Source: Acidobacteriota bacterium (GTDB lineage Bacteria > Acidobacteriota > Terriglobia > Terriglobales > SCQP01). Taken from it: DNA of 5,065 nucleotides. The stretch spans positions 1 to 5,065 of the forward strand of contig JAKAOE010000188.1 in the NCBI GenBank assembly GCA_021823305.1. The letters run 5' to 3'. Shown piece by piece: positions 1 to 5,065 of this stretch (position 1 is the first letter of the stretch; each line of letters starts with the position of its first letter). Made by a program: the position numbers and the translations under genes. The notes beneath the pieces are model-generated. The model was not told the DNA's origin. It searched no databases and saw only the letters and a list, made by a program, of their open reading frames with translations.

Positions 1-266
1 CCGCGGGGGGTGAGCTGGGGCGGGGCGGCGTAGGTGAGAAAGGCGACGGCAAGGCGGCCGGGGGTGGAGAACACCAGCGGATGCAGACCGGCGGAGGCGG
101 CGTCGAGCCGCGCGAGCCGGCGCCCGGGGACATCGCCGAGCGTGCTCAGGTCAAGCTGCCAGAGCGGCGGCGCGGCGAAGCGGGGCAGCGCCGGCGTGGA
201 GCGCGGCGCGGGCACGGCGGCCGCCACCGCGGCCAGTCCGAACAGCGTCGTCAGCCAGCGCCGCAT
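1..266 (-). CDS. Unidentified exported protein, N-terminal 88 residues (3' end outside window)
   Basis: This frame opens with ATG (266-264) and stays open for 88 codons to the left edge, so the gene is cut off at its C-terminus. The product begins with a classic signal peptide: basic n-region (MRRW), hydrophobic core (about residues 5-18, LTTLFGLAAVAAAV) and a plausible signal peptidase I site near AAA or VPA (residues 15-20). The rest (for example LWQLDLSTLGD at 35-45 and HPLVFSTPGRLAVAFLTY at 62-79) alternates hydrophobic strands in a way that could begin a beta-propeller, but I do not recognise a family. The start lies 9 nt after the gltX stop codon on the same strand, so the two are probably co-transcribed. 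A GGAG lies 12 nt before the ATG, rather far for a ribosome site, so translation may be coupled to gltX. The signal peptide is seen directly; periplasmic or surface location is inferred; function is unknown. Confidence 0.65.
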   Translation of the reverse strand, partial: MRRWLTTLFGLAAVAAAVPAPRSTPALPRFAAPPLWQLDLSTLGDVPGRRLARLDAASAGLHPLVFSTPGRLAVAFLTYAAPPQLTPR

Positions 267-275
267 CGGGGGCGG

Positions 276-1769
<1,494 letters not shown>

Positions 1770-1775
1770 GCTTCA

Positions 1776-1781
1776 ATTCTA
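1776..1781 (-). promoter_or_regulatory. Putative -10 element for gltX (leaderless arrangement)
   Basis: On the minus strand TAGAAT matches TATAAT at five of six positions and sits 6 nt before the GTG start of gltX (TAGAAT-TGAAGC-GTG). A transcript starting about 7 nt after the hexamer would begin at or next to the GTG. I see no good -35 hexamer in the GC-rich sequence upstream. Assignment rests on position and similarity only. Confidence 0.45.
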
Positions 1782-1824
1782 ATCGCGCCCGGAGGCGGCG
1801 GCCGCGCGCCGCGCCCGCGCTATG

Positions 1825-1830
1825 CTAAAG
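1825..1830 (+). promoter_or_regulatory. Putative -10 element for the HU/IHF-like gene
   Basis: TAAAGT lies 8 nt before the ATG at 1839; an overlapping alternative is TATGCT at 1821-1826. Each matches TATAAT at four of six positions. Either would give a 5' leader of about 0-6 nt. No Shine-Dalgarno is visible before the ATG and no -35 hexamer is evident. The 69-bp region 1770-1838 separates two divergent start codons, so both promoters should lie in it. Confidence 0.35.
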
Positions 1831-1838
1831 TTCCGCAT

Positions 1839-2153
1839 ATGACCAAAGCCGATCTGATCGAGGAGGTCAGCCGCACCGGCGTTCCCACGCGCAAGGTGTG
1901 CGAAACGGTGGTGGAGACGATCTTCTCGAGCATCGTCGAGTCGCTGCGGGCGGGCGACAAGATCGAGATTCGTGGGTTCGGCAGCTTCCGCGTGCGCCAG
2001 CGCGAGGCGCGCATGGGGCGCAACCCGAAAACCGGGACGCCGGTGGCCGTGCCGGCGCGCAAGGTGCCTTACTTCAAGCCCAGCAAGGAGCTGCGGGACG
2101 GCATCAACCAGGCGGCGCCGGCGGCGGAGAGCGGCGGCGGCGCGGGCGCCTAG
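1839..2153 (+). CDS. HU/IHF-family DNA-bending protein
   Basis: The 104-residue product is a nucleoid-associated protein of the HU/IHF family, which dimerises and bends DNA through two beta-ribbon arms. The family pattern is complete: MTKADLIEEVS at the N-terminus, the helical dimer core (about 3-42), GDKIEIRGFGSFRVRQREAR (39-58), the arm GRNPKTG (60-66) with the intercalating proline P63, and the closing VPYFKPSKELRDGIN (76-90). The arm and C-terminal part resemble IHF-beta more than HU, but calling it IHF would need a phylogeny. A Gly/Ala-rich tail (about 91-104) extends beyond the family core. The reading frame is open far upstream on the antisense of gltX, but homology begins exactly at this ATG. 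The regulator gene downstream starts 24 nt after the stop, suggesting co-transcription. IHF assists sigma54- and Fnr-type promoters in many proteobacteria; any role at the catabolic promoter further right is speculation. Confidence 0.95.
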   Translation: MTKADLIEEVSRTGVPTRKVCETVVETIFSSIVESLRAGDKIEIRGFGSFRVRQREARMGRNPKTGTPVAVPARKVPYFKPSKELRDGINQAAPAAESGGGAGA

Positions 2154-2166
2154 GGCCGGCCGGCGC

Positions 2167-2172
2167 GGGAGG
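2167..2172 (+). promoter_or_regulatory. Ribosome binding site for the small XRE regulator
   Basis: GGGAGG lies 5 nt before the GTG at 2178. It is the clearest Shine-Dalgarno in the window and supports that GTG as the start. Confidence 0.7.
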
Positions 2173-2177
2173 CGGCG

Positions 2178-2537
2178 GTGGCGAGCCACATTCAAATCGG
2201 CGAGCGCATCCGGCGCGCGCGGCTGGCGCGCGGGCTGTCGCAGGGCGACCTGGAGAACCGCACCGGCTTGCTGCGCTGCTATCTGTCGCGGGTGGAGAAC
2301 GGCCACACCGAGCCTTCGCTGCAAACCCTGGCGCGGCTGGCGGCGGCGCTGGAGATGCCGCTGGTGGGATTCTTCGAGCCGCTGGACGACGACGCGCCCG
2401 CTGCCGCGACGCCGCTGGGGTCGGCCGAGCTGGCGTTTCTGACCCAGATGCGCGCGGTGGCGGCAACGCTGAGCGAGCGCGAACGGCAGCAGGTGATCAA
2501 GCTGGCCAAGGAGATGGCCGCGGGCGGCAAGGCCTGA
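2178..2537 (+). CDS. Small XRE-family helix-turn-helix transcriptional regulator
   Basis: The 119-residue protein begins at GTG 2178 behind a good ribosome site. Residues 7-66 form a Cro/C1-type HTH domain: IGERIRRARLARGLSQGDLENRTGLLRCYLSRVENGHTEPSLQTLARLAAALEMP in outline, with the GLSQGDLENRTGL scaffold helix (19-31), recognition helix around CYLSRVENG (34-42) and the final helices TLARLAAALEMPLVGFF. The C-terminal part is a short acidic linker (about 67-78) and an amphipathic helical segment (82-115) that may mediate dimerisation. No ligand-binding domain is present. I recall very similar GLSQGD(I/L)E-RTGLLRCY-SRVENGHT proteins as common in Acidobacteriota, with unknown targets. It lies between the HU/IHF-like gene and the BzdR-type regulator on the same strand. 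It may regulate this cluster or be a resident of an older neighbourhood; nothing in the sequence decides. Confidence 0.92.
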   Translation: MASHIQIGERIRRARLARGLSQGDLENRTGLLRCYLSRVENGHTEPSLQTLARLAAALEMPLVGFFEPLDDDAPAAATPLGSAELAFLTQMRAVAATLSERERQQVIKLAKEMAAGGKA

Positions 2538-2592
2538 CCCGCCGGCGCGGCGGTTGCCGGCATGCAGGAAAGCGAGCGGGAGATCCCCAGAG

Positions 2593-2597
2593 AAGGA
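2593..2597 (+). promoter_or_regulatory. Ribosome binding site deciding the start of the BzdR-type gene
   Basis: AAGGA within the purine-rich AGAAGGAAAG (2591-2600) lies 6 nt before TTG 2604. The in-frame ATG at 2562 has no comparable site upstream. GC at third positions also dips across the codons covering this purine-rich stretch, as expected if it is non-coding leader. Confidence 0.5.
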
Positions 2598-2603
2598 AAG
2601 ACG

Positions 2604-3590
2604 TTGAGCAAGCCGAGGAGAGGGAGCATCCGCCCAGCGCGGCAACCCGCGGACGCCCGCGGCGCGGACGCCCGCGGCGCGAACTCCCGCGGCGCCCGTG
2701 CCGCCGCCGGCGCGGGCGACCTCACCCTGCGCGCCTTCGCGGACCGCATCCGCCAGATGCGCGCCCGGCGCGGCATGACGCGCAAGGTGTTGGCCCGCGA
2801 CTCCGGCGTTTCGGAGCGGTACGTCGCGCAGATTGAAGGCGGCCACGGCAACATCTCGCTGCTGGTGATGCGCGCGCTGGCCCGGGCGCTGGGCGTTCCG
2901 CTCGAGGTCCTGGTGCGCGAGGGGCCGGAGCCGCCGGTGGATCTGGTGCACGCGACCGAGCTGCTGAAGTCGCTGCCGCCGAACGATCTGCGCACGGCGC
3001 GGCAAATGCTGCGCGACCGCTTCGCCTCCGCCGACTCGGCGTCGCGTCACCGCCGGATCGCGCTGATCGGATTGCGCGGCGCCGGCAAATCCACCCTGGG
3101 GTCCCAGCTGGCGGCGCATCTCGGCGTGCCGTTCTTCGAGCTGGACCGGCTGATCGAGCAGGAAAGCGGGCAGTCGCTCAGCCTGGTCTTCGATTTTCAC
3201 GGCCAGCGGGGATTCCGGATGATGGAGCGGCGCTGCCTGGAACGGCTGCTGAACGAGCACTCGCGCTTTGTGCTGGCCACCGGCGGCAGCCTGGTGTCCG
3301 AGCCGACCACCTTCGAGCGCCTCCTCGACCGCTGTCTCACCGTCTGGGTCCGGACGTCGCCCCAGGAGCATATGCAGCGCGTGATTCGCCAGGGCGATAT
3401 GCGGCCCATGCACGACGGTCAGGAGGCCATGGTTGAGCTGAAACGGATCCTCCGGGAGCGCGAGGTCTTCTATCGCAAGGCCGACATCCAGCTCAACACC
3501 TCGCGCCAGACCGTACCCGCCAGCCTGGCGGCGCTGATTCGCGAGTTGGAGCGCGTATCCGCCGGACGCGGGCAATCGGAAACCGCCTGA
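2604..3590 (+). CDS. bzdR: BzdR/BoxR-type regulator: XRE HTH fused to shikimate-kinase-like domain
   Basis: This is a two-domain transcriptional regulator. With the TTG start the product has 328 residues; an in-frame ATG at 2562 would add 14 residues but lacks a ribosome site. Residues 1-40 are low-complexity, with an ARGAD/ARGAN/SRGAR repeat. Residues about 41-105 are a Cro/C1-type HTH (RAFADRIRQMRARRGMTRKVLARDSGVSERYVAQIEGG in outline). A linker of about 45 residues leads to a shikimate-kinase fold: Walker A GLRGAGKS (156-163), FFELD with D181, FR-x-x-E with R205 and E208, ATGGS (225-229), QGDMRPM in the lid with R267, and RxxxY with R286 and Y290. In characterised relatives (BzdR of anaerobic and BoxR of aerobic benzoate degradation) the kinase-like domain senses benzoyl-CoA and the HTH represses the catabolic promoter. 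The next gene encodes a benzoyl-CoA reductase subunit, and TGCA boxes lie between them, matching BzdR biology. The symbol is assigned by architecture and context; BoxR-like specificity is the alternative. Confidence 0.9.
   Translation: MSKPRRGSIRPARQPADARGADARGANSRGARAAAGAGDLTLRAFADRIRQMRARRGMTRKVLARDSGVSERYVAQIEGGHGNISLLVMRALARALGVPLEVLVREGPEPPVDLVHATELLKSLPPNDLRTARQMLRDRFASADSASRHRRIALIGLRGAGKSTLGSQLAAHLGVPFFELDRLIEQESGQSLSLVFDFHGQRGFRMMERRCLERLLNEHSRFVLATGGSLVSEPTTFERLLDRCLTVWVRTSPQEHMQRVIRQGDMRPMHDGQEAMVELKRILREREVFYRKADIQLNTSRQTVPASLAALIRELERVSAGRGQSETA
2656..2700 (+). repeat. Three tandem 15-bp units inside the BzdR-type gene
   Basis: Units at 2656-2670, 2671-2685 and 2686-2700 share the core CCCGCGGCGC and are preceded by a partial copy at 2646-2655. 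They are in frame and encode ARGAD-, ARGAN- and SRGAR-like pentapeptides (units read one base out of codon register) in the disordered N-terminal extension before the HTH. Multiples of 15 bp keep the frame, so copy number could vary without breaking the gene. Confidence 0.75.
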
Positions 3591-3592
3591 AC

Positions 3593-3646
3593 GCCGCTCC
3601 CCGTCCTTCCAGGCGCCGCCGGCGTCCGGGGGACGGGACGAGCGGC
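3593..3646 (+). terminator. Long imperfect stem-loop after the BzdR-type gene (possible factor-dependent terminator)
   Basis: It begins 2 nt after the TGA. GCCGCTC (3593-3599) pairs with GAGCGGC (3640-3646) and CCCGTCC (3600-3606) pairs with GGACGGG (3631-3637), giving 14 base pairs with a two-base bulge (3638-3639). Inside, GGCGCC (3612-3617) can pair with GGCGTC (3621-3626) through one G-U pair. No T-run follows on either strand, so it is not a canonical intrinsic terminator. It could be the 3' end or stabiliser of the regulator mRNA and could insulate the catabolic promoter that starts just downstream. Confidence 0.5.
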
Positions 3647-3657
3647 GGCCGATTGAC

Positions 3658-3702
3658 TGCACAATGATGCTTGCACAATCGCGTATTGTGCAGTATAGTG
3701 CA
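3658..3702. promoter_or_regulatory. Operator cluster: four TGCA boxes, BzdR-like
   Basis: TGCA occurs at 3658, 3672, 3689 and 3699, four times in 45 bp. The first two are identical TGCACAAT octamers 14 bp apart (3658-3665, 3672-3679). The third is the inverse, ATTGTGCA (3685-3692), which forms a dyad with the second: 8-bp perfect arms and a 5-bp spacer (CGCGT). The last two share GTGCA exactly 10 bp apart (3688-3692, 3698-3702). BzdR of Azoarcus is known to bind TGCA direct repeats that form part of longer palindromes, so these boxes fit the adjacent regulator. They overlap the predicted -35, spacer and -10, consistent with repression by occlusion. Binding itself is inferred. Confidence 0.75.
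3671..3699 (+). promoter_or_regulatory. Predicted sigma70-type promoter of the benzoyl-CoA reductase genes
   Basis: A -10 hexamer TATAGT (3694-3699, five of six matches to TATAAT) is preceded after 17 bp by TTGCAC (3671-3676, a weak -35). This AT-rich patch stands out in GC-rich surroundings. Transcription would begin near 3706, giving a leader of about 40 nt before GTG 3746. The weak -35 and overlapping operators fit a regulated promoter that may need an activator; I see no clear Fnr-type site. Confidence 0.65.
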
Positions 3703-3710
3703 TCTGAGTT

Positions 3711-3725
3711 GCGCTGCGGCAGCGC
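3711..3725 (+). repeat. Perfect 15-bp dyad in the bcrC leader
   Basis: GCGCTGC (3711-3717) and GCAGCGC (3719-3725) are exact inverted arms around one G. As RNA this forms a short strong stem-loop (GCGCU/AGCGC with loop GCGGC) about 5 nt after the predicted transcription start and 20 nt before the GTG. It could protect the mRNA 5' end, or be a protein site in DNA. No role is shown by the sequence. Confidence 0.5.
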
Positions 3726-3745
3726 GCAGACGCCCCGGGCCGAAC

Positions 3746-4924
3746 GTGGCAAGCCATCTCCCATCGCCGTTGTTCGATAGCTGGCGCGACCAGCCGCTGG
3801 AGGGCCTGCTCTACGAGTGCCGCGAGCTGCTGGAGGACACGAGCTTCCCCACGGTGGCGCGCTGGCGGGACGGGGGCGGGAAAGTCGCCGGCCACTTTCA
3901 GGTCTATTTTCCCGAGGAGATCGCCCACGCGGCCGGCATGCTGCCGTTCAAAGTCCGCGGCGCGCCGGTGGAAGCCGTGCGCGCCGACTCGCTCTTCGGC
4001 TCCTACCTCTGCTCCATCCTCAAGACTTCGCTCGAGCTGGCGCTGAGCGAGCGCATTCGCCTGGACCTGTTCGTGACCCATCCCATCTGCGACGCGGCGC
4101 GCAACCTGGCCGCGGTGTGGGGCCGCAACTTTCCCCACCCGTGCCAGATCCTGTATCTGCCGCAGAACGCGAACTCCGCCGCGGCGCCGGCGTACCTGCG
4201 CGGCGAATACGGCCGGCTGCTGCGGCTCATCGAGGAGATCACCGGGCGGCGGGTCGGCGACGCCGACCTGTGGGCCTCGCTGGCGGTGTACAACCGCAAC
4301 CGCGCGCTGCTGCGCGAGTTGTACCGGATCAAGCGCGAGACCCCGTGGCAGCTGGCCGCCGACGAAGCCTATGTCCTGGTCGCCATCGGCGGGTTGCTGC
4401 GGCGGGAGGAGCACAACGAGATCCTGGAGACGGCGCTGGCGCTGCTCCCGCGGCGGGCGAACAAGCAGCAGGACCGCATCCGCCTGGTGTTCGAAGGCGG
4501 CTTCTGCGAACAGCCCCCGCTCGACCTCATCGGCGTGATCGGCCGCTCGTGCTACGTGGTGGACGACGACCTGCTGATCGGGCTGCGTTGGATCCTCGAG
4601 GACGTCCCGGCGGAGGGCGACCCGCTGCTCAACCTGGCGGTGGCGTACCTGGAGGCCAGCTCCTACAGCCCGGTGCAGCACGACCTGCGCAAACCCAAGG
4701 AGCAGATGCTGCTGCAGCGCATTGCGCGCTCCGGCGCGGAGGCGGCGATCATCGCCGCCGCCAAGATGTGCGAACCGGGACTGGAGGAGCAGGCGGGCTA
4801 CGCGCATGCGCTGGACGCCGCCGGCATTCCGTATTTCATCGGGGAATTCGAGGAGAAGATGAGCACCTTCGACCAGATGGAGCTGCAGTTGCAGACCTTC
4901 ATCGAGAACATCCTGTTCGCCTGA
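3746..4924 (+). CDS. bcrC: Benzoyl-CoA reductase subunit C (BcrC/BzdN, gamma)
   Basis: The product belongs to the 2-hydroxyglutaryl-CoA dehydratase D-component/BcrC family. With subunit B it forms the cytoplasmic module that reduces the aromatic ring of benzoyl-CoA to a cyclic dienoyl-CoA using electrons relayed by the ATPase subunits. Family signatures are FPEEIAHAAGMLP (55-67), SYLCS (C89), THPICDAARNLAAVW (111-125, C115), AVYNRNRALLRELY (180-193), EEHN (221-224), GFCEQPPLDLIG (252-263, C254), CYVVDDDLLIGLRWILEDVP (269-288) and a cysteine at AKMCEPG (C342). C89, C115 and C342 are candidates for cluster or active-site ligands. Length from GTG 3746 is 392 residues, usual for BcrC/BzdN. Upstream in-frame TTG 3671 and GTG 3698 fall in the -35 and -10 of the predicted promoter and are rejected. 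No clear ribosome site precedes GTG 3746. The ending FEEKMSTF...ETF-like (369-392) looks nearer to Azoarcus-type BzdN than to Thauera BcrC, from memory. Substrate could also be a substituted benzoyl-CoA. Confidence 0.88.
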   Translation: MASHLPSPLFDSWRDQPLEGLLYECRELLEDTSFPTVARWRDGGGKVAGHFQVYFPEEIAHAAGMLPFKVRGAPVEAVRADSLFGSYLCSILKTSLELALSERIRLDLFVTHPICDAARNLAAVWGRNFPHPCQILYLPQNANSAAAPAYLRGEYGRLLRLIEEITGRRVGDADLWASLAVYNRNRALLRELYRIKRETPWQLAADEAYVLVAIGGLLRREEHNEILETALALLPRRANKQQDRIRLVFEGGFCEQPPLDLIGVIGRSCYVVDDDLLIGLRWILEDVPAEGDPLLNLAVAYLEASSYSPVQHDLRKPKEQMLLQRIARSGAEAAIIAAAKMCEPGLEEQAGYAHALDAAGIPYFIGEFEEKMSTFDQMELQLQTFIENILFA

Positions 4925-4930
4925 GCCGCC

Positions 4931-5065
4931 ATGGAAGACAGCGCACAGACCGACAGCATCGTCGGCCGCGGCAACCGCGAAGGCGCCGACCTGGTGCGCC
5001 AGTGGTTCGCCGAATTGAACCAGACCGCCGAGGCGGGCGGCGGGGCGGCCTACGTGTTCGTCATG
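4931..5065 (+). CDS. bcrB: Probable benzoyl-CoA reductase subunit B (BcrB/BzdO, beta), N-terminal 45 residues
   Basis: An ATG 6 nt after the bcrC stop opens a frame that runs off the right edge after 45 codons. The fragment (REGADLVRQWFAELNQTAEAGGGAAYVFVM, residues 16-45, shown in outline) has a helix rich in charged residues followed by the strand AAYVFVM, which resembles the region of BcrB/BzdO that precedes its G-N/S-L-x-E-I segment. Both known class I clusters place B directly after C (bcrCBAD, bzdNOPQ), so position supports the call. No strong Shine-Dalgarno is visible in the 6-nt gap, so translation is probably coupled to bcrC. The cluster-binding cysteines expected in this subunit lie outside the window, so the assignment depends on context and a short match. 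Confidence 0.72.
   Translation, partial: MEDSAQTDSIVGRGNREGADLVRQWFAELNQTAEAGGGAAYVFVM

Noticed and set aside
2154..2177. GGCCGGCC-type palindrome between the HU/IHF gene and the XRE gene as a terminator
   Set aside because: It is too short, has no T-run, and overlaps the approach to a good ribosome site; ordinary for this GC content.
3050..3590. Stand-alone shikimate kinase (aroK) gene
   Set aside because: The domain is in one continuous frame with the HTH, with no internal start and ribosome site supporting a separate gene, and the order matches BzdR/BoxR fusions. No aro genes are nearby.
3650..3710. Fnr/AcpR-type site (TTGAT-N4-ATCAA) expected by analogy with the Azoarcus bzd promoter
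   Set aside because: TTGAC at 3653 has no matching inverted half-site at the right spacing, so I see no supportable Fnr box.
3671..3745. Upstream extension of bcrC from TTG 3671 or GTG 3698
   Set aside because: These codons coincide with the predicted -35 and -10 and the TGCA boxes. The added residues are unlike BcrC N-termini, and the protein from GTG 3746 already has the usual length.
1779..3764. 661-codon minus-strand open frame across the three regulator genes
   Set aside because: It is antisense to three genes with clear domain signatures. Its product is Arg/Ala/Gln-rich and unlike any family, and it would cross the promoter region.
3470..4807. 445-codon minus-strand open frame opposite bcrC
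   Set aside because: Antisense shadow; bcrC on the plus strand carries all the conserved motifs.

Overview
The window is a very GC-rich stretch of bacterial chromosome with tightly packed genes and strong third-position G/C bias. The small helix-turn-helix (HTH) protein at 2178-2537 and the GltX at 276-1769 look most like proteins I associate with Acidobacteriota. That placement is an inference from remembered family resemblance, and a GC-rich proteobacterial or related lineage is not excluded.

Layout: (1) Positions 1-1769, minus strand, hold glutamyl-tRNA synthetase (gltX, GTG start), followed 9 nt later by the 5' part of an unidentified gene with an N-terminal signal peptide that runs off the left edge. 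(2) Positions 1770-1838 form a short divergent intergenic region. Each flanking start codon has a -10-like hexamer only 6-8 nt upstream, suggesting leaderless or nearly leaderless transcripts. (3) Positions 1839-3590, plus strand, hold an HU/IHF-family DNA-bending protein, a small XRE-type regulator, and a BzdR/BoxR-type regulator, which is an XRE HTH fused to a shikimate-kinase-like domain. They are probably co-transcribed. (4) Positions 3591-3745 form a structured control region: a long imperfect stem-loop, four TGCA boxes within 45 bp (two TGCACAAT direct repeats, one of which pairs with ATTGTGCA in a dyad), a sigma70-like promoter lying inside those boxes, and a small perfect dyad in the leader. 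(5) From 3746 to the right edge, plus strand, lie benzoyl-CoA reductase subunit C (bcrC/bzdN) and, 6 nt after it, the start of a gene that fits subunit B (bcrB/bzdO).

The window therefore captures the regulator, operator/promoter and first genes of a probable class I (ATP-dependent) benzoyl-CoA reductase operon, the central dearomatizing step of anaerobic aromatic degradation. The proposed logic, by analogy with BzdR of Azoarcus, is that the regulator binds the TGCA boxes over the promoter and represses it until an aromatic acyl-CoA (benzoyl-CoA in Azoarcus) binds the kinase-like domain. The subunits that would prove class I chemistry (the A and D ATPase subunits) and the ferredoxin lie beyond the right edge and cannot be seen. 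The linkage to housekeeping genes (gltX, HU/IHF) and the apparent host lineage are the unusual parts.
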